Shown: positions 12,001 through 26,200, numbered from the stretch's first letter. The stretch: 64,000 nucleotides of DNA from Oxyruncus cristatus (GCA_013399855.1 VXAY01004336.1:1112076-1176075); one strand, 5' to 3'. Notes: generated from the sequence alone by a model not told the origin. Numbers and translations: made by a program.

Positions 12001-14859
12001 AGGGAAAACTCTGTGCTTCTGAAATGATAAGGTCTTTAATGAAATCTTTTAAGAGGGCTTCAGTGCCACATGTCCTTTAAAATTCATTTATTGTTTTAAT
12101 GGGAGCTTTTCCTTGAACTCGTATCTGGCATATTTTTGAGTAGTAATCATAACAAAGCAGTGCCTTGGCTGCATAGGTATTTATTCCTGCAGAGATCTGC
12201 ATTTTGATTTTATCTGTGTGTGAAATGAATTCTGACAGCTCAGCCTGTCAGTAAAAATGAAGACTGCTTTTAAAAATTTGGTCTGATTGTGTACTCCCCA
12301 GCTAAATATGCTACAAAAGTCTAACAGTTTCACTAGGGAGACCAGTCTGCTGGTCTCCATTTCATAACTTTACTTTACTATAATGGGTGAAGTACTTCAA
12401 AAAGCTGAACAAGGATTGAAGACCTCTCGTTACTTGATGATAGCCAGCTATTTCCACTGTTACCATTCATGAGCTTTTTATCCCTGTTTGATTCCTTTAA
12501 GGGAAATATGTGCACATGGTGGAGGGGCAGATATTGCCTATTACAGGCAATTGCAGAATTGTAACCTAAGTGCTCTGAATGAATGGCTCCTTGGTAGTTC
12601 ATGCGTCCTTCCACTGACAAGCTGGGGGAGAGGACACATGAAAGGAGATGAGGTGGAAACCTTCCTCTTCACCATGAAATGGGCCATTCTTTGGAAACCA
12701 CATGCCTGTCTGCAGAGGCACTGGGTGTGCTATTTTGGGCTCTGTAATTGCAAAAAGCAGGACTTATACCGTTCCTTCCTTTCTGAGGGCCAGAAAATAT
12801 CCTTGGACTGGCCTCAGTCCCATTACTGTCAGTGATTTAATTTATAATGATACCGCTAATATTTTGCATAGAAAAACATGCAAAAAACAAATAAACCTCT
12901 GGAAAGAGTGAACAAACATGTGGCTCAGATCAAAAGTAGGTTTTGGTGCATCATTCTGCAGTGGAGATCTCTCTGCAGCCTCTTTTTCTGTAGTATTTCT
13001 CTTTAAACATTTTCTCAGTGTCAGCCTGTTAGTCATTCCATCACAGAAAAGAATTTCCATCGCAGAAAAGAATCCTCATTTGTAGCATGTGATAAGGCTG
13101 CAAGCACACATAAAACATCTTAGATCATAGAGATTTTCTCAGAAGTGACTGATAATCAGAGAGAAGAACTGAGAGGGAGTAAGGCGCTGACATAAACCTT
13201 TCAGAGAAAAGGGAATAGCTGGTTAAACAAAATGAAAAAAAGAATGTCAGATTCGGCAAGTTGGATAAAAGTCTAGTTTACAGTGCATTTGCGCATATAG
13301 AATATCTACTCTGGGAGGACAGTGCGAGTAAATTGGAGCATCTAGTCTCCCAACATTCGTGTTTTATTATTGTTTTGGTGTATGTTCATGGTTTGAGAGG
13401 GTTAGCAATTCATTGCATCTAAATGCATGTTTGTCTCCATAAATGATCTTTCGGATCGTGTTTACTTGTTTACTTCCGGACTCAGATGCGCATGCATCTC
13501 TGTGCACCCAGTGAAAACTGGCTGCTGTGCGTTTTGATGTTACAAGATGCAAAGCACTGCACATCCCTGTATCTGAGGGCACAGTTAAGCCCTCAGAACA
13601 GCTGAATTGTGTCTTTGTACAACAGGGAATTTGATAATTGGGCAGATGAAGCATGAAGGAATGAAGCTGGAGAGCTGGTGGCACAAATTCCAGGCTGAAT
13701 CCAACAAATTGCATCGTAAGAATAATTTTTTGTCTTTAAAAACATCTTTATGGCCGGGCTGTAATGGAGATAAAGCAAATGATATTTACTGCTACAGTAT
13801 CACTCAGATGTCATTCTTTCAGCAGCATGCTATACTGCTTGTAAGCAGGCACAGGGCAGCAGCCCAAGAGTCTTTGTGCTGCCTGCATTTATAACTGTTC
13901 CCACTGAGCAAAATTTAAGGCCGCTCAGTGTCTGCATGATATGGAGCAGGGGTATGTCAAAAACATATCCTGTTATGTTTGGGGTACAGTTAGAGATAAT
14001 AATGAGTTGGCTTATAGTTTTAATCAGCAATGATTAGATGTGTCTCTGCCAGATATGTAGAAAAAACATCTGTAATATTCATGTCAGTGTTGCATACAGA
14101 TTCCTTAGTCAGTCATACATGGGAAAAGGCTAGTGAACTGTATTAAAACATTGCCAACATATGGATATTAGGTTATTACTTTAATTGACTGCATCAGCAA
14201 ATGCACAGAAGTATCACTTACCAGACAAGTTTCTCTTGGTTAGTCTCTGATAGTAGATTTCTGTTCACATAAATGGAGTTTCTAGAGCTTCCTAAGGAAA
14301 GAAAAATGAGGAACAGACATCCCATTTATCATCCTTAGGCCACTGGGGACACTGAATATTTTAACTAAGTTTTGACAAATTGTGTGCAAGTTGGTGATCC
14401 AGGAATGAAGTTCTGGAAACCATTGGCTATACATTTGTAAAAACAAGTAGGAAATTTAATATGTTAGGAACCAGATGGAAGGAGTATGCCAGTGTCATGC
14501 AGAGAGAAGCTTACACTTGAGAGAGGGAATAAACTGTAGTTATAATTGCAGAAAAAAAAAAATTGGCTGCACTGAAGGATGTTTTGTCATTGATTTCGGA
14601 GAGAATAGAATTTCATCCAGAGCATGTAAGAGTGAACAGTATTTGTTAGGATCATATCTTTGCGACAGATGCAGGTATAAACTAAAACACAGATGCCTCA
14701 GAGTGAGCAGTAACAGTTAGGAATAAAATTACTTTCCCTGAACAATGAACTTTGTGTATGTTTTTGTAAAGGTATTTTTATGCTCTGGAGGGTAATTTGT
14801 GAAAATATGTTTTGTTCCTGGTTCTTCTTTAAATTTGATGTTTTCAAGCTGGTTTGTTA
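9069..14859. other. No recognisable gene or transposon
   Basis: Open frames reach 115 codons (12,488-12,835 plus strand, 13,367-13,714 minus strand). None shows a known motif or sits between convincing splice sites. No CR1, SINE or LTR end was found. If the region matters, it is more likely regulatory or intronic than coding; that is inference from absence only. Confidence 0.45.
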
Positions 14860-14954
14860 GAAAGAAAGAAAAAGGAAGGAAGGAAGGAAGGAAGGAAGGA
14901 AGGAAGGAAGGAAGGAAGGAAGGAAGAAAGGAAGGAAGGAAGAAAGGAAGGAAG
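14860..14954 (+). repeat. (GGAA)n microsatellite, left flank of gap
   Basis: After a short AAAG lead-in the strand becomes a GGAA tetranucleotide array of about twenty units, with occasional GAAA interruptions, and runs straight into unsequenced bases. GGAA repeats can bind ETS-family factors in other vertebrates, but nothing here shows such a role. Confidence 0.95.
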
Positions 14955-15884
14955 NNNNNNNNNNNNNNNNNNNNNNNNNNNNNNNNNNNNNNNNNNNNNN
15001 NNNNNNNNNNNNNNNNNNNNNNNNNNNNNNNNNNNNNNNNNNNNNNNNNNNNNNNNNNNNNNNNNNNNNNNNNNNNNNNNNNNNNNNNNNNNNNNNNNNN
15101 NNNNNNNNNNNNNNNNNNNNNNNNNNNNNNNNNNNNNNNNNNNNNNNNNNNNNNNNNNNNNNNNNNNNNNNNNNNNNNNNNNNNNNNNNNNNNNNNNNNN
15201 NNNNNNNNNNNNNNNNNNNNNNNNNNNNNNNNNNNNNNNNNNNNNNNNNNNNNNNNNNNNNNNNNNNNNNNNNNNNNNNNNNNNNNNNNNNNNNNNNNNN
15301 NNNNNNNNNNNNNNNNNNNNNNNNNNNNNNNNNNNNNNNNNNNNNNNNNNNNNNNNNNNNNNNNNNNNNNNNNNNNNNNNNNNNNNNNNNNNNNNNNNNN
15401 NNNNNNNNNNNNNNNNNNNNNNNNNNNNNNNNNNNNNNNNNNNNNNNNNNNNNNNNNNNNNNNNNNNNNNNNNNNNNNNNNNNNNNNNNNNNNNNNNNNN
15501 NNNNNNNNNNNNNNNNNNNNNNNNNNNNNNNNNNNNNNNNNNNNNNNNNNNNNNNNNNNNNNNNNNNNNNNNNNNNNNNNNNNNNNNNNNNNNNNNNNNN
15601 NNNNNNNNNNNNNNNNNNNNNNNNNNNNNNNNNNNNNNNNNNNNNNNNNNNNNNNNNNNNNNNNNNNNNNNNNNNNNNNNNNNNNNNNNNNNNNNNNNNN
15701 NNNNNNNNNNNNNNNNNNNNNNNNNNNNNNNNNNNNNNNNNNNNNNNNNNNNNNNNNNNNNNNNNNNNNNNNNNNNNNNNNNNNNNNNNNNNNNNNNNNN
15801 NNNNNNNNNNNNNNNNNNNNNNNNNNNNNNNNNNNNNNNNNNNNNNNNNNNNNNNNNNNNNNNNNNNNNNNNNNNNNNNNNNNN
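14955..15884. other. Assembly gap (930 N)
   Basis: This is a run of 930 undetermined bases inside a purine tetranucleotide tract. Any protein reading across it is an artefact. The flanks differ in unit (GGAA on the left, AAAG on the right), so the true gap content and length cannot be inferred. Confidence 0.99.
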
Positions 15885-16073
<189 letters not shown>

Positions 16074-17752
16074 TTCCAATACTTAGGCAAGCACTTACTG
16101 CTCTAGGAGAAAACATTTTGACTTTTGTCTTATGTATGAATTTAGTGGCACAGAGTGCCAATCCCTAGAAAAGAAGTTTCACATCACTACAAAATTTGAC
16201 TGTACTCTGTATGTGGATGCCAATTTTGTGCAGGGTTGTGATCTATCACCAGCTCTGTAGAAGAAGAACCACGCTGCCCCTTCTTCCCAGATATGTCAGC
16301 AGGTCTTAAGGACACACTTGTGTTAGCTGAGCATTCCCGTGGCACACTGCTAAAAAAAGCCACTACTAGTTCCTGACCTGAGATCTCAACACGATACAAA
16401 ATGCTTTTGCACAATACCTCTGGTTTAAAACCTGTAGGAAGCATTCTCATCTTACTTGTTGTGCAGAGCTATTGTGCAGAAAGCAAGGCTGCAAGAAGAA
16501 CTATGTGGACACGGAACATATTCTGCCAGTGGCAAAACAGACATTATGAACTTCATCGGAGTATAAACCAAAGTTTGTTTTTAACAGTAGGGAAAGTACT
16601 AGGGGTACATTCTACTCATTCCAGACCTGCCTAGGGTCCCAGAGCTTCACAGAGATGAAATGACAATGGTTCTCTGATGCCAATGCTTGAAGGATTGTCT
16701 TTACCCAGGATGACACCTCATGAAGAGGATGTTATCTTAGCTGGGCATTATCAACTGTGTAAACTCAAGACTTGAAACATTCCCTCTTCTAAGGGCATCA
16801 TTAGAAATTGAGGAAACCTGGTGTATCCTGAGACAAGTTTGCGAAGTTTTAACTTTTGTGCTTCTATTTCCATCCTGGAAAATCAAAAGTGGGGGAAAAG
16901 AGCTATTTTACTTTATATTATAGTGTTTTCAATCCAGAAATTCAAGGAAAATAAATGTGCAATGAAAGAACTGCTCTGACTCTGCCAGAAGCTCAGCCAA
17001 GATTCAGTGCAGCTGTGGCTCGGCAAGGGGACATGGGTCAGGAAGTCTCTGTATCATCCATATTGGTCTGGCTACTGAGAATATCAATTCTGCTCATTGC
17101 TGTCAGATTATACACTGAGGAGAAGAGGAAAATTAACTTGCTTTCTGGAATGCAAGACGAGGAATAGTTTTTCTGCCCAGCCTAACATTTTTGAATGGTA
17201 ATTCTGCTGATATCAGCGGTAGTCTGCTGAATCATCTTTCTCTTCTGCTGTTCCTTTGGCCTTCTTAAAGGAAAAATAACCACACTAAAGCAAGATGGAG
17301 TAAAATGCAGCTGAACTTTAAAGAGACTACCATTTTTGCACCAGGGACAGAAGATCCACAAACTCACAAGTGTAATGCTCATATTACAGGGAACAATAAT
17401 TTTAACTGCGAATAGAAAGAGGTATTGTCTCATACAATACCTCACTGGAGTGAGACTTATTCATACAGAAAAGGCAAGGAGAGAAGATTTTTTTGTAGGT
17501 TTTGGCTTCCCCACAAATTTTCAGGTGATATGTGGCTCTACTAAAGTTGGTGGCAGCATTACCACTGAGCTTAGTGGAGTCACAGGTTGAATCGGAATAC
17601 AGATATGCCACTCCTCAGTCTTTGGAGGAGTCATTTATATACAATGAGCATAAACAGATTCTGCTGCTCTGAAATGTGAGTTTCAGTTGTTTTGATGCAA
17701 ATATTCCAACAAGACATAGAAATGGAAGCTCCAGAATAGCACAAAAATGATA
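16074..17752. other. No recognisable gene or repeat
   Basis: Short open frames of 87 codons or fewer occur on both strands. I recognise no domain, RNA gene or transposon end. Confidence 0.5.
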
Positions 17753-17780
17753 ACACACACACACACATACACGCACACGC
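17753..17780 (+). repeat. (CA)n microsatellite
   Basis: A short CA dinucleotide run is interrupted by CATA and CACG. At about 28 bp it is a small, probably variable microsatellite. Confidence 0.9.
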
Positions 17781-18396
17781 AAATATTCCTAAGCTTCCTA
17801 ATATTCCTTTTATAGTGCCAAAGCTTTACTGCAAGGGGATTGTTAGTTCAGTTTTTCAGGCTTTTTGGTCTAATTTTTGCCTCATTTCTAATAGAATAAT
17901 TCCGCTGGCTTCAAGAGATATGGTCCTCCTTTATCCAGGAAGCATACCACATTTAGGCCTGAGAAGTCAATGTAACTTAAACAGACAAATTATTTCCCAG
18001 ATGCTTTTTTGTCTTCAGTGAAAAGTTAGGGTTTTAGTCTTGCCTGTCTAAACATAACAGTAAAGATTTGTTTACTTTCACAAATGAAAAATATTCCAGG
18101 TTATTTTCTGTGGGTTTCAGTTTCTGCAAATATATTTTTTTCTGTTATCTTTATTTTTTTTTCTTCAGTAAATAGCAACATACAATAAATATTACTGACA
18201 CTGCTTATTAAAGTTTACAAAATTGTTTAATCCATATAATAGTTTTTTAGCATACGTGTAGTAGGACTGAAAATTGATAACAAAGCATAATTTCTAGAGC
18301 TGCTATTTATTAATCACAACTCAAAAGGTACAATTTTACATTATCACTTCAGTGAATTAGCAGTTCTAATGGGAAATTCAGTTTTTTAAAAATGTC
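17781..18396. other. No recognisable gene
   Basis: AT-rich sequence with several short T runs between 18,120 and 18,170. Nothing identifiable was seen. Confidence 0.5.
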
Positions 18397-18490
18397 TTGG
18401 TTTGTTTGTTGTTTGTTTCTATGTTTTGGTTTGTGTTTGGTTTGGTGTAGTTTGATTGGGGTTTTTGTTGTTGTTTTTTTGGGGGTGTTT
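18397..18490 (+). repeat. GT-rich low-complexity tract
   Basis: The plus strand consists almost entirely of G and T (GGTTTGTTTG-type words with G5 and T8 runs) for about 95 bases. It resembles the GT-rich tract at 51,370-51,554 and a shorter one near 4140. No unit repeats regularly. Confidence 0.8.
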
Positions 18491-19554
18491 TCTGAGTTAT
18501 TTTAGATAAAATGTCTGTATTTCAGGATTTTGTGTCCAATCATCTTAAAGCAAATGGAGGAGCTGTTTAATCTTCACGTGCTTTGTGGTGGTGTCCATGG
18601 GTCTTGGTCAACTTCTGGCGTGGAACAAGGTGGTGCACAAAAGCTGTAGAAGGTCCTGGCTGACGAGTGCAGGACAGGGAGGAGCAAGGCTAACGGGATG
18701 GCCCCAGGGTGACCCAGTGCAACTCACTAAGCCAGCAAAACCCTACCCTGTTTTTCCCCTTAGTTTTCTGATGACTTAGTGAGTTGAATGATCTTCCTGG
18801 GAGGTCACAGCAAGGTGAGAATGGAGAAGAGAAGGAAGAAGAGGAAAAGGGAGGAGGCCTGTCCCCTTCAGCAACACCAGTCTCTCCAGCTGCTCTCAGC
18901 CCAGCTTGGCTAATTGCCTTTTGGCTCGAGCCGCATGACATATTGAGATAAATTTAGAAAAACTATTTGACACTCAAGACCTACTCATTCACTACCTCTA
19001 CATGTCAGTGAACAACACTTTATGCATGCACAGTTTCCAATCATTTCATATGTATTTCAACACTAATATTCTGATGTCTGCATCTTGGGTTTAGTCCTGC
19101 TCAACAAGAAACAGATTCGCAGTCTCTGTCAGGTATCCAACTTTTCTGTGTGAGTGCCCTTTTCAGTGTGGTCCATTCAGCAGGAACTAGTTAATTTACT
19201 TGTGAGTTAATCCGGAAAACCTCTGTGGCAGTCTGAAACAAAGAAGGATTGATAAAAAAACAGACACAGCAGTCATTTATTTGGTGATGTGGTCTAAATA
19301 AGAGACGAACAGTAACGGGTTATTTAAACAGGCCTGCTTTATTGTCTTTGTGCTAACAAGATTCTGTGACATTACAGAAGGAGATCATCAAAAGGTCCAG
19401 TAAAGTTCCCTGCCCTTTAGTGTAAAATTTCACCAATTTCCTCCAGGCAAAAACAATCTGCTGACTAGTGACATCTGTCCTGTGCTGCAGAGGCTCTTTT
19501 ACGGTGAAAGAAATTGTGCTTCCTTCCGCATTGCACTAAGGGAAGTGAAAGAAG
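18491..19554. other. No recognisable gene; locally GC-richer patch
   Basis: The part from 18,580 to 18,930 has more G and C than its neighbours and overlapping 64-83 codon frames on both strands, including a purine run near 18,820-18,855. I recognise neither a protein nor a repeat family. An unlisted old repeat is possible. Confidence 0.45.
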
Positions 19555-19690
19555 AATTGCTACTAGATACATATGCATGTGTTTATACACAACACGACAT
19601 ATATGTGCACACACAGGGATATGTGTATGTATGTTGAATGTATACATTATATACACGTATGTATATACATGCTGATAGGTATATGTATGC
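19555..19690. repeat. Alternating TATG/CACA-rich low-complexity tract
   Basis: About 135 bases are dominated by ATACATATG, TGTGTATGTATG and TATACAC words, largely alternating purine and pyrimidine. It looks like a decayed TG/TA microsatellite. Confidence 0.7.
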
Positions 19691-19999
19691 ATAGAAATGC
19701 CTAAAAATGTTAAACCAGGCTTCCAAAAGTAGAGAGTTTAGAGTTGATCAAAATGTCAAAGCAGGAAGTAAGTTTGTACATTTCTGCTGCTGTGATCTCT
19801 CCTTAGGTCAAGCGTACTGGCAGTAGGAAAAACATCGCCTTGTCAGCCCCTATCTGCAAAAAGCAAATACATTCTGGTCGATGCCATCTGCCCTATTACT
19901 GTGACTTAGGCACGTAGGATGGGTAATGCCAGAATGTTTTAGCAAGGCTGTCCCCTCTAAGGCAAGTGAAGATATTCAGTATTTGATATGTGGAACAGT
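19691..19999. other. No recognisable gene
   Basis: About 300 bases with nothing identifiable. The region from about 19,920 may belong to the old CR1 that follows, but similarity is too weak to claim. Confidence 0.45.
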
Positions 20000-20255
20000 T
20001 GGAGATATGGCAGAGAAGACCAACAGAGAGAGATCTAGAAAACATGACCCCTGAGCGAAGATTAAAAGACTTGAACTTGTTTATCCTAAAAAAGGGAAAG
20101 ATTAAGGAGAAGACAAAAGAAGAGCCTTCAAATAAAGGCAAAAACAGAAAAGGAATAAATTGTCTCTATAACCATGGTGAATCAGATAAGGGGGGATAAA
20201 ATCAGATTGTATCAAGGAAGATTTAAATCAGAGACTATGAAAGGTTTCTGCTGGG
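20000..20255 (+). mobile_element. Old, decayed CR1-like LINE fragment
   Basis: The stretch follows the order of the C-terminal CR1 ORF2 region: GAAAACATGACCCCTGAGCG, then a segment reading approximately ERRLKDLNLFILKKGK, then CCTTCAAATAAAGGC, AATAAATTGTCTC and GGAAGATTTAAATCAGAGA. In CR1-family elements the matching segment encodes '[16 protein letters not shown]' followed by 'F.YLKG' and 'GRFRLDI'. Divergence is high with small indels, so this is much older than the other copies in the window. No 3' octamer tail is seen. Subfamily is not assignable by eye. Confidence 0.62.
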
Positions 20256-23200
20256 AGCAAGTATGTATGTACATAGGGAGGAGATGTGACTGCCAGCACT
20301 GAGGTTTTGAGAATAAAACAGAAGGGAAACTATTGTGAGGGGCCTGGATTGTCATTTTGTGCAGAGCGTTGGAATTCTTAAGGCTCCTGCCAGGTTAATT
20401 TCTGACTTTTTGGTAATTTTCAAGCTATTTTGTCTGGTTCAATGCTTCCTGACTAGAAAACTGAATCAGCATGTAACAGGGACCCTTGGGATCTGCTAGG
20501 GAAAGACTGAGACATCTGAAGATCATGCATCTGCTACACAAGTGTGATGTGCCCAGACAAGAACACAGATCATGAATGCATCTTTTTCAAGTACTATATC
20601 TGATGGTTGGAGACACTGAAGTTGTCTTTGCGTGCACATGCAATCGAGACAAATGCTCCTTTTTTTCCTCAAACAGAGAGAAATGCTTTAAAACAAATGT
20701 TCTGGGTTAGGATTAAGCTTGACAAATCCAGGAAACTGAGAGTTAAACTTCTCACTCTTTCCCACAACTGAAAGCTGTTGTGCTCAGTCCCTGATGCATA
20801 GCTTGAATTTTTGCATAGTTTAAGTAATTTAGAGGATTTAGGAAGGCTTGCTATAAATATTATGTAACAGTAACATTCTGTTGTATTAAGAATGAATACC
20901 AGGGACTTTATCAGAGACAGGAGGTAAAGTTTGAATCATGGCAAGGGGGTATGTAGAAAATTATGTTGAAACAGATGTAGATGCAGTTCAAGCATACTAA
21001 TATATGTTAATTTTTTTTTTTTTTTTTTTAATCTCAATTGAGCCTGCTTTCTGCTGACCCCCTTTTCCATAGGACCAAACTATGTTGCAAAACCAGAAAA
21101 CCAGGTACTGCAAAATACTTCTTGGACCTTCTTGGATGTGTTAACTCAAAGACTGCTTATGACTTCAGTGGATTTGAATCTTATGAATGCCTGATTGCAG
21201 TGCGTGGTGATAATGTAACCAGCAACATGATTTATGTTCATAGTTTTGGAGGAGGGGGAGGAATCCTGGAATATACTTCTTTGAATAGGAGTGCATTGTA
21301 TTATTATAGCATTTTACCCTTTCAGCACCACTGTCTGTCATGTTTTGAACAAACCAGATAAAGTAGAGTAGGGGGTGAGGCTTACACACACAAATGACAA
21401 GACCCATCAACTCTTTTCCTGCAGCGTGCCCACAGATTGCTCATGAGGTTGGGCTGCTATCCCTGGAACTTTCCAGTCAGAGATTTTGCAGGAAAAAAAA
21501 AAAAATCATTAGAAATATAATTAAGTAAGGAATGTGAACATCTTAGACAGAAATGGAACAAGGGAGAAAATAAGTCTTCAAGAGCAAGACTGTTAGTAGC
21601 AGGACACGTGGAAGCCAGTGAACTGGCTCTCCACCCACAAAGCAGCATATGCAGCTTGCCACCTACACTGAATGCATGGCCCAGATCCTTGATCTTACAG
21701 GTGTTAGACACCTGCAGGGAATGGCTATCCACCAGCAGAAGGATTAGCCAGGAGATGAGGCCAACCCTGGTGTGCACAGTGCTCTCACTGACTGTCCTCT
21801 AGCAGACAGAGCTGGGTGCTGGTAACAGGGTCCATCAACAGCCCCCACAAAAAAAGTGATACTCCAGGATCCATCCAGGGAGACCAGCTGTGAGTAGCAG
21901 AAGAAGGAACCAATGACAGGACTGAAAACAAGGCTACAACATATGTTCAAGATATATCTGTGAGACTGGGCCAGAGGCAAGACCAAGTCTGAGCTGAATT
22001 GGGGCTCCTGGCCCCAAGGACAGAGGTGGGATAGTACTTGGGTGGTCACCATCCCACACGATACTGTGAGATGCTGACCAAAATTTAGAGAATTTTGTAC
22101 AACACTTGTTCACAACCAGGGGAATTTATAGCCCGATCTTGAGGACACTTAAAAAAATGGAGATTTGCCAGTTTGGGATAATATGAATTCTAGGTGGACT
22201 TCCTTAGCTATTTGATTACCCATCATTTCAAAACACTCTCTTTCTTAAGGAGCACTCTTTCAACAGTCATATTCAATAATGCCACTTATTAGATGCTCAT
22301 CCTCCTTTTAGAACTCAAATCTTGCCCAATTACCAGAACAGACAGTTCGTACCAGCAGAAGCCTCTTACTATGCAAAGTAAAAAGGGAGGGCATGTAATG
22401 CTGGAAAGGTTGATATGTAGGAAATAGAGCCTGCTTGTCCCAGTTCTGACCTGAGGGAGTGGCAGAGAAAGGAAAATATAATTTAAAAGCTACAGGTAGT
22501 GGATTTTGAGTTGCATGTGTACTAAACATATTCAGACAGTGTTCTCTTAGCTCCTTCCACTGGATTGAAACAAGCTGTGTTCCTGTGAATTTTTCTGAGA
22601 ATCAAATCCAAGATTATTAAGTGATATGCATATCCCTTAACCTGACAGAGCAAAATTAGGTTTGGATTGGCTACTTGATACTATGAATCAAGCTAAAACA
22701 AGCATTGCTTTGTTTCCTAGTTACAGAAGTCCGAAGGTAGCACATGCTCTTGATGAAAGAAAGAGAGGGCTATGCACAAGTCCTGTCTTTGTTTATGCTG
22801 CCAGCTGATGCCAAGCAGACTCTAGCCTTCACCCTTGCAAATTCACATCTTGGTGAAAATCTGAATTTCAAGAGCCATCTTTCTGTGGCTGCAAGCTTGA
22901 CAAAAGTGATTCCTCAAACAACAGCTACATTGGTAGAAAAGCGGTCATCTGAATTGTGAGAAAACAGAAACTGAGCTAGGTTTTGGTACATCCTATGCAA
23001 TAAATATTTACGTAGCTCATTCATTTTTCAGCCAGGATGTTAAATGCTTCGGCCCAAGTTGTTGGGTTTTTTACAGTGACAAAACACCACCAGGGAAGGT
23101 TAGATGACAACTGTGGCCACTGCTGAGACTCCAGCAGTCTGCTGTGTTGAGGAAGCTGTGGGTTCAGCAGTCAGAAACTTCAAAAACTTCTACATATCAC

Positions 23201-26200
23201 AGCACTGGCTGGTATAAATCTTCCATTTCCTATGGCTAACAGTACAACATTAATTGGGCAATCTTGTTCTGTCTGCGTTCCATGGAGAAGGCTTAGCATT
23301 GCTCTAGCTCCTGATTTTGAAATCTCCTCATGTCTCTGATAACGTAGCAAAAACCTTAGCCTAACTGCGGTCATCACAGCCTTGAGGACCAACAAAGAGA
23401 CACATGTAAGGGAGCTGTAGGTGAGCTAGAACCCTCAGAGATTCCCTTCTGCTGGAATTCCCCAAAGGTCCAAACGGGAACAGCATCTCACCCAGGCGCT
23501 CTTGCTGCAGGTCTATGCTTTCCTCTACATTAGTCAGAATCAGGAGCAATGGAGTCCAGTTGTAGCACAGAAACAATATTGCAGGAAGAGCAGAGTGTTT
23601 TGATTCAAAAGGAAGATCTGTAGGGATGAAAGTTTCTTTTGATACACAGGATGGGATTGCACTTCTGGCATTCTCCTCACAGACAAGTATTTCTGATTCA
23701 GCTAAAAGTGTCTGGTAGATATTTCGTCAGAATTGTGTCTTAAATAAATCACAGGAAGAAAACATCTGAAGAACAGGCATAAGCTGTCAGCAAATATTTT
23801 CTCTGACACTGAGACACTACTACATGTTCCACAATTTCCTGTACACAGTAGACGGTGAATGTACAAGGAACAAGCATTTGGAGTGGGTTCAGAAGTGTGC
23901 CTTGTGAAAAAAGGTGCCTGTAAGATCACAGGGCTCTTGTTTGTTTACGCTGAAGGAGATGGAAAACAACACTTCTGTCTGAGGAAGCAAGAAATCTGTT
24001 TCACACCAGTAGTAAAAGCTGTCACGTCCCCAAGTAGCTGAGAGCACCTAGAGATGTTACAGGACAACAGCCTGTTCACACCTCCTGGGCTGGAGCTCTG
24101 TGTTGGTGGCAGAGAGCTTACTGGAAAAGTCAGCTCCTCACGCTGTCTGTTTTTATGCTCTTTTTCCTCACTGCTTATTCCTTGGCTTTTGAGCAGGCTC
24201 CATGGGCATCAGAGCATGTGCTCACCTGGCACTCACCAACAGTGTCTGCAAACAGGGTGTTGACTTACAGTGAAGCTGGGTGGTTTCTGGCTGGCTCCCG
24301 GGCTCGGTAGCCACCTACACTGGGCTCCAAGCTTCCTAGCCCCTCAATCCTCCTCTCCTAGATGGGATTATGCACAGTGTTCACAGTACTTCACGTATCA
24401 CTCTCTGGGCTGTGTCTCTAGCTCTTCTGATGGCAGCTGAGGAAGATAATGACAGGAAGATACTGACACCAGGAAGTCACAAGTCCAGACTGGCAGAAGG
24501 AACAGGGAGAAATAATGTTTATTTCCAGTGTCCTAGGACATTCTTCTCTTTCTTCCCTGACCTCATGCTCAGCATCCATCTTGTGGCCAAAGGTAGTAGT
24601 TTTATATTATCCTTTTTTTCATTGCATATTGTGCGCAGCCTGAAATCACCTTCTCCCCAGCCATCTCCTACTCCTGCCTTTATGCAGTGGCTCTGAATAT
24701 GGCACCTATTGATATTACCACCATCAGATACCCTGGGGAAAACTTTCAAGTCCTAAAATTCCTGAGGCAAGCATGATTGTTTTATAATAAGAGAGTAAGT
24801 GGTGCAGTCCAGAGAACAAAAGTATTGACAGAGACTGTGACTCAAGGCTTCAATTTGAAGTTAGCTTCAGTGACATGAAGCAAGTCTCTGGCCTCATTTT
24901 TTTCACCTGTTGTGTTGAGACTGTAAACTTAGTAGTCTCCTACAATGTGTTTGCCCAGACAGACTGTACCAGATCTTTTTTTTCTCTTTGGTAAGCCATG
25001 TAAGTATCACTGTAACGCAAAAGCAAATGGTTTTATAAAACCAGAAGAGACCACAGCAATCAACAGGTTGCCATATATAGTAATAAAGAAAAAATAAATA
25101 TGTGAAGAAGGTGAAAAAAGTTATGTTTAATTGGCCTCCATATGTACTTTTCCCTTTGGACAGGGTGATATGAGTCTCTTGTTCCTTATTTAGAGAGGTA
25201 GATATTTTAGGGAATTTTAGTGCAAAAAGCTGACTTACTGCTTACACTTCAAACGACACCTCAGAATTTGATACTGTGCAGCCATGAGTAGTTACAGCTG
25301 GAATATTTCATAGCACAGCAGTCATAAAGTTATTTCTTAACATTTGAAAGTTGGATGACCGAGAACATTTGAAAATATTAATGTGTCTCTATATTGTGGA
25401 TCCCTCTCTCTTATGGCTGAAGACAAGATAAGAACAAATAAGAACATATGCTGATATTTCTCTTTTGAATTTAATTTTACCAACGTTCTTTAAAAAGTCT
25501 GGTCATTTCCATGAAGGTCTTAAATAGAACTCAGGACGGATATCAAAATTACTATGACATTTTAGAAAAATCCTTTTGAAGTATCTAATTTCCCCCATGT
25601 TTTTATTGTTGTTTTCACAGTCCTTTATAAGGCTTATAGCCTTATGGTACCTTGCTGACCTCTTCATCAGTGGATAATTAAAAGGCTATCAAGTTTCACT
25701 GGAAATGACTGTCAGATGTCCTTTTAAACACATGGTTGCTGGGCAACAAGACCTTACCCTGCATTCCTTCCTTGAAATATTTGTCCTATTTTTTACATAT
25801 TCCTGCCAGTAAGTGTGTCAGTGTTCAGCCACTGTGCTGGAGGGCAAAATGCTAGCTGGAGCTTTTTTTATATCCTGTGGTACTTCCAAAAGGAAAAACA
25901 ATCAGAACAACCAAAGAACTCGCATGCATTGTGCTGTGAAGGGCTGCATCAATTTGACTTCCACTTTCATACCATATTTTGCTGGCTGAATTATGCTTTG
26001 AATGGAAATGCTTAAGGACTTTTACTCCCATTTAGTAGTTCTTACATTTGAAAAACCACTGAAATCTAAAGCACGACTGGGTATATAAGGATGTGACTTG
26101 ACATGTCTGAATGACCTTTTGGATCATAGTAAGGGATTTTTAAATGTTTGAATTCCTGACGATGGTGAACAACGTATTTTCGAAAAAGAAAGAAAGTGAA

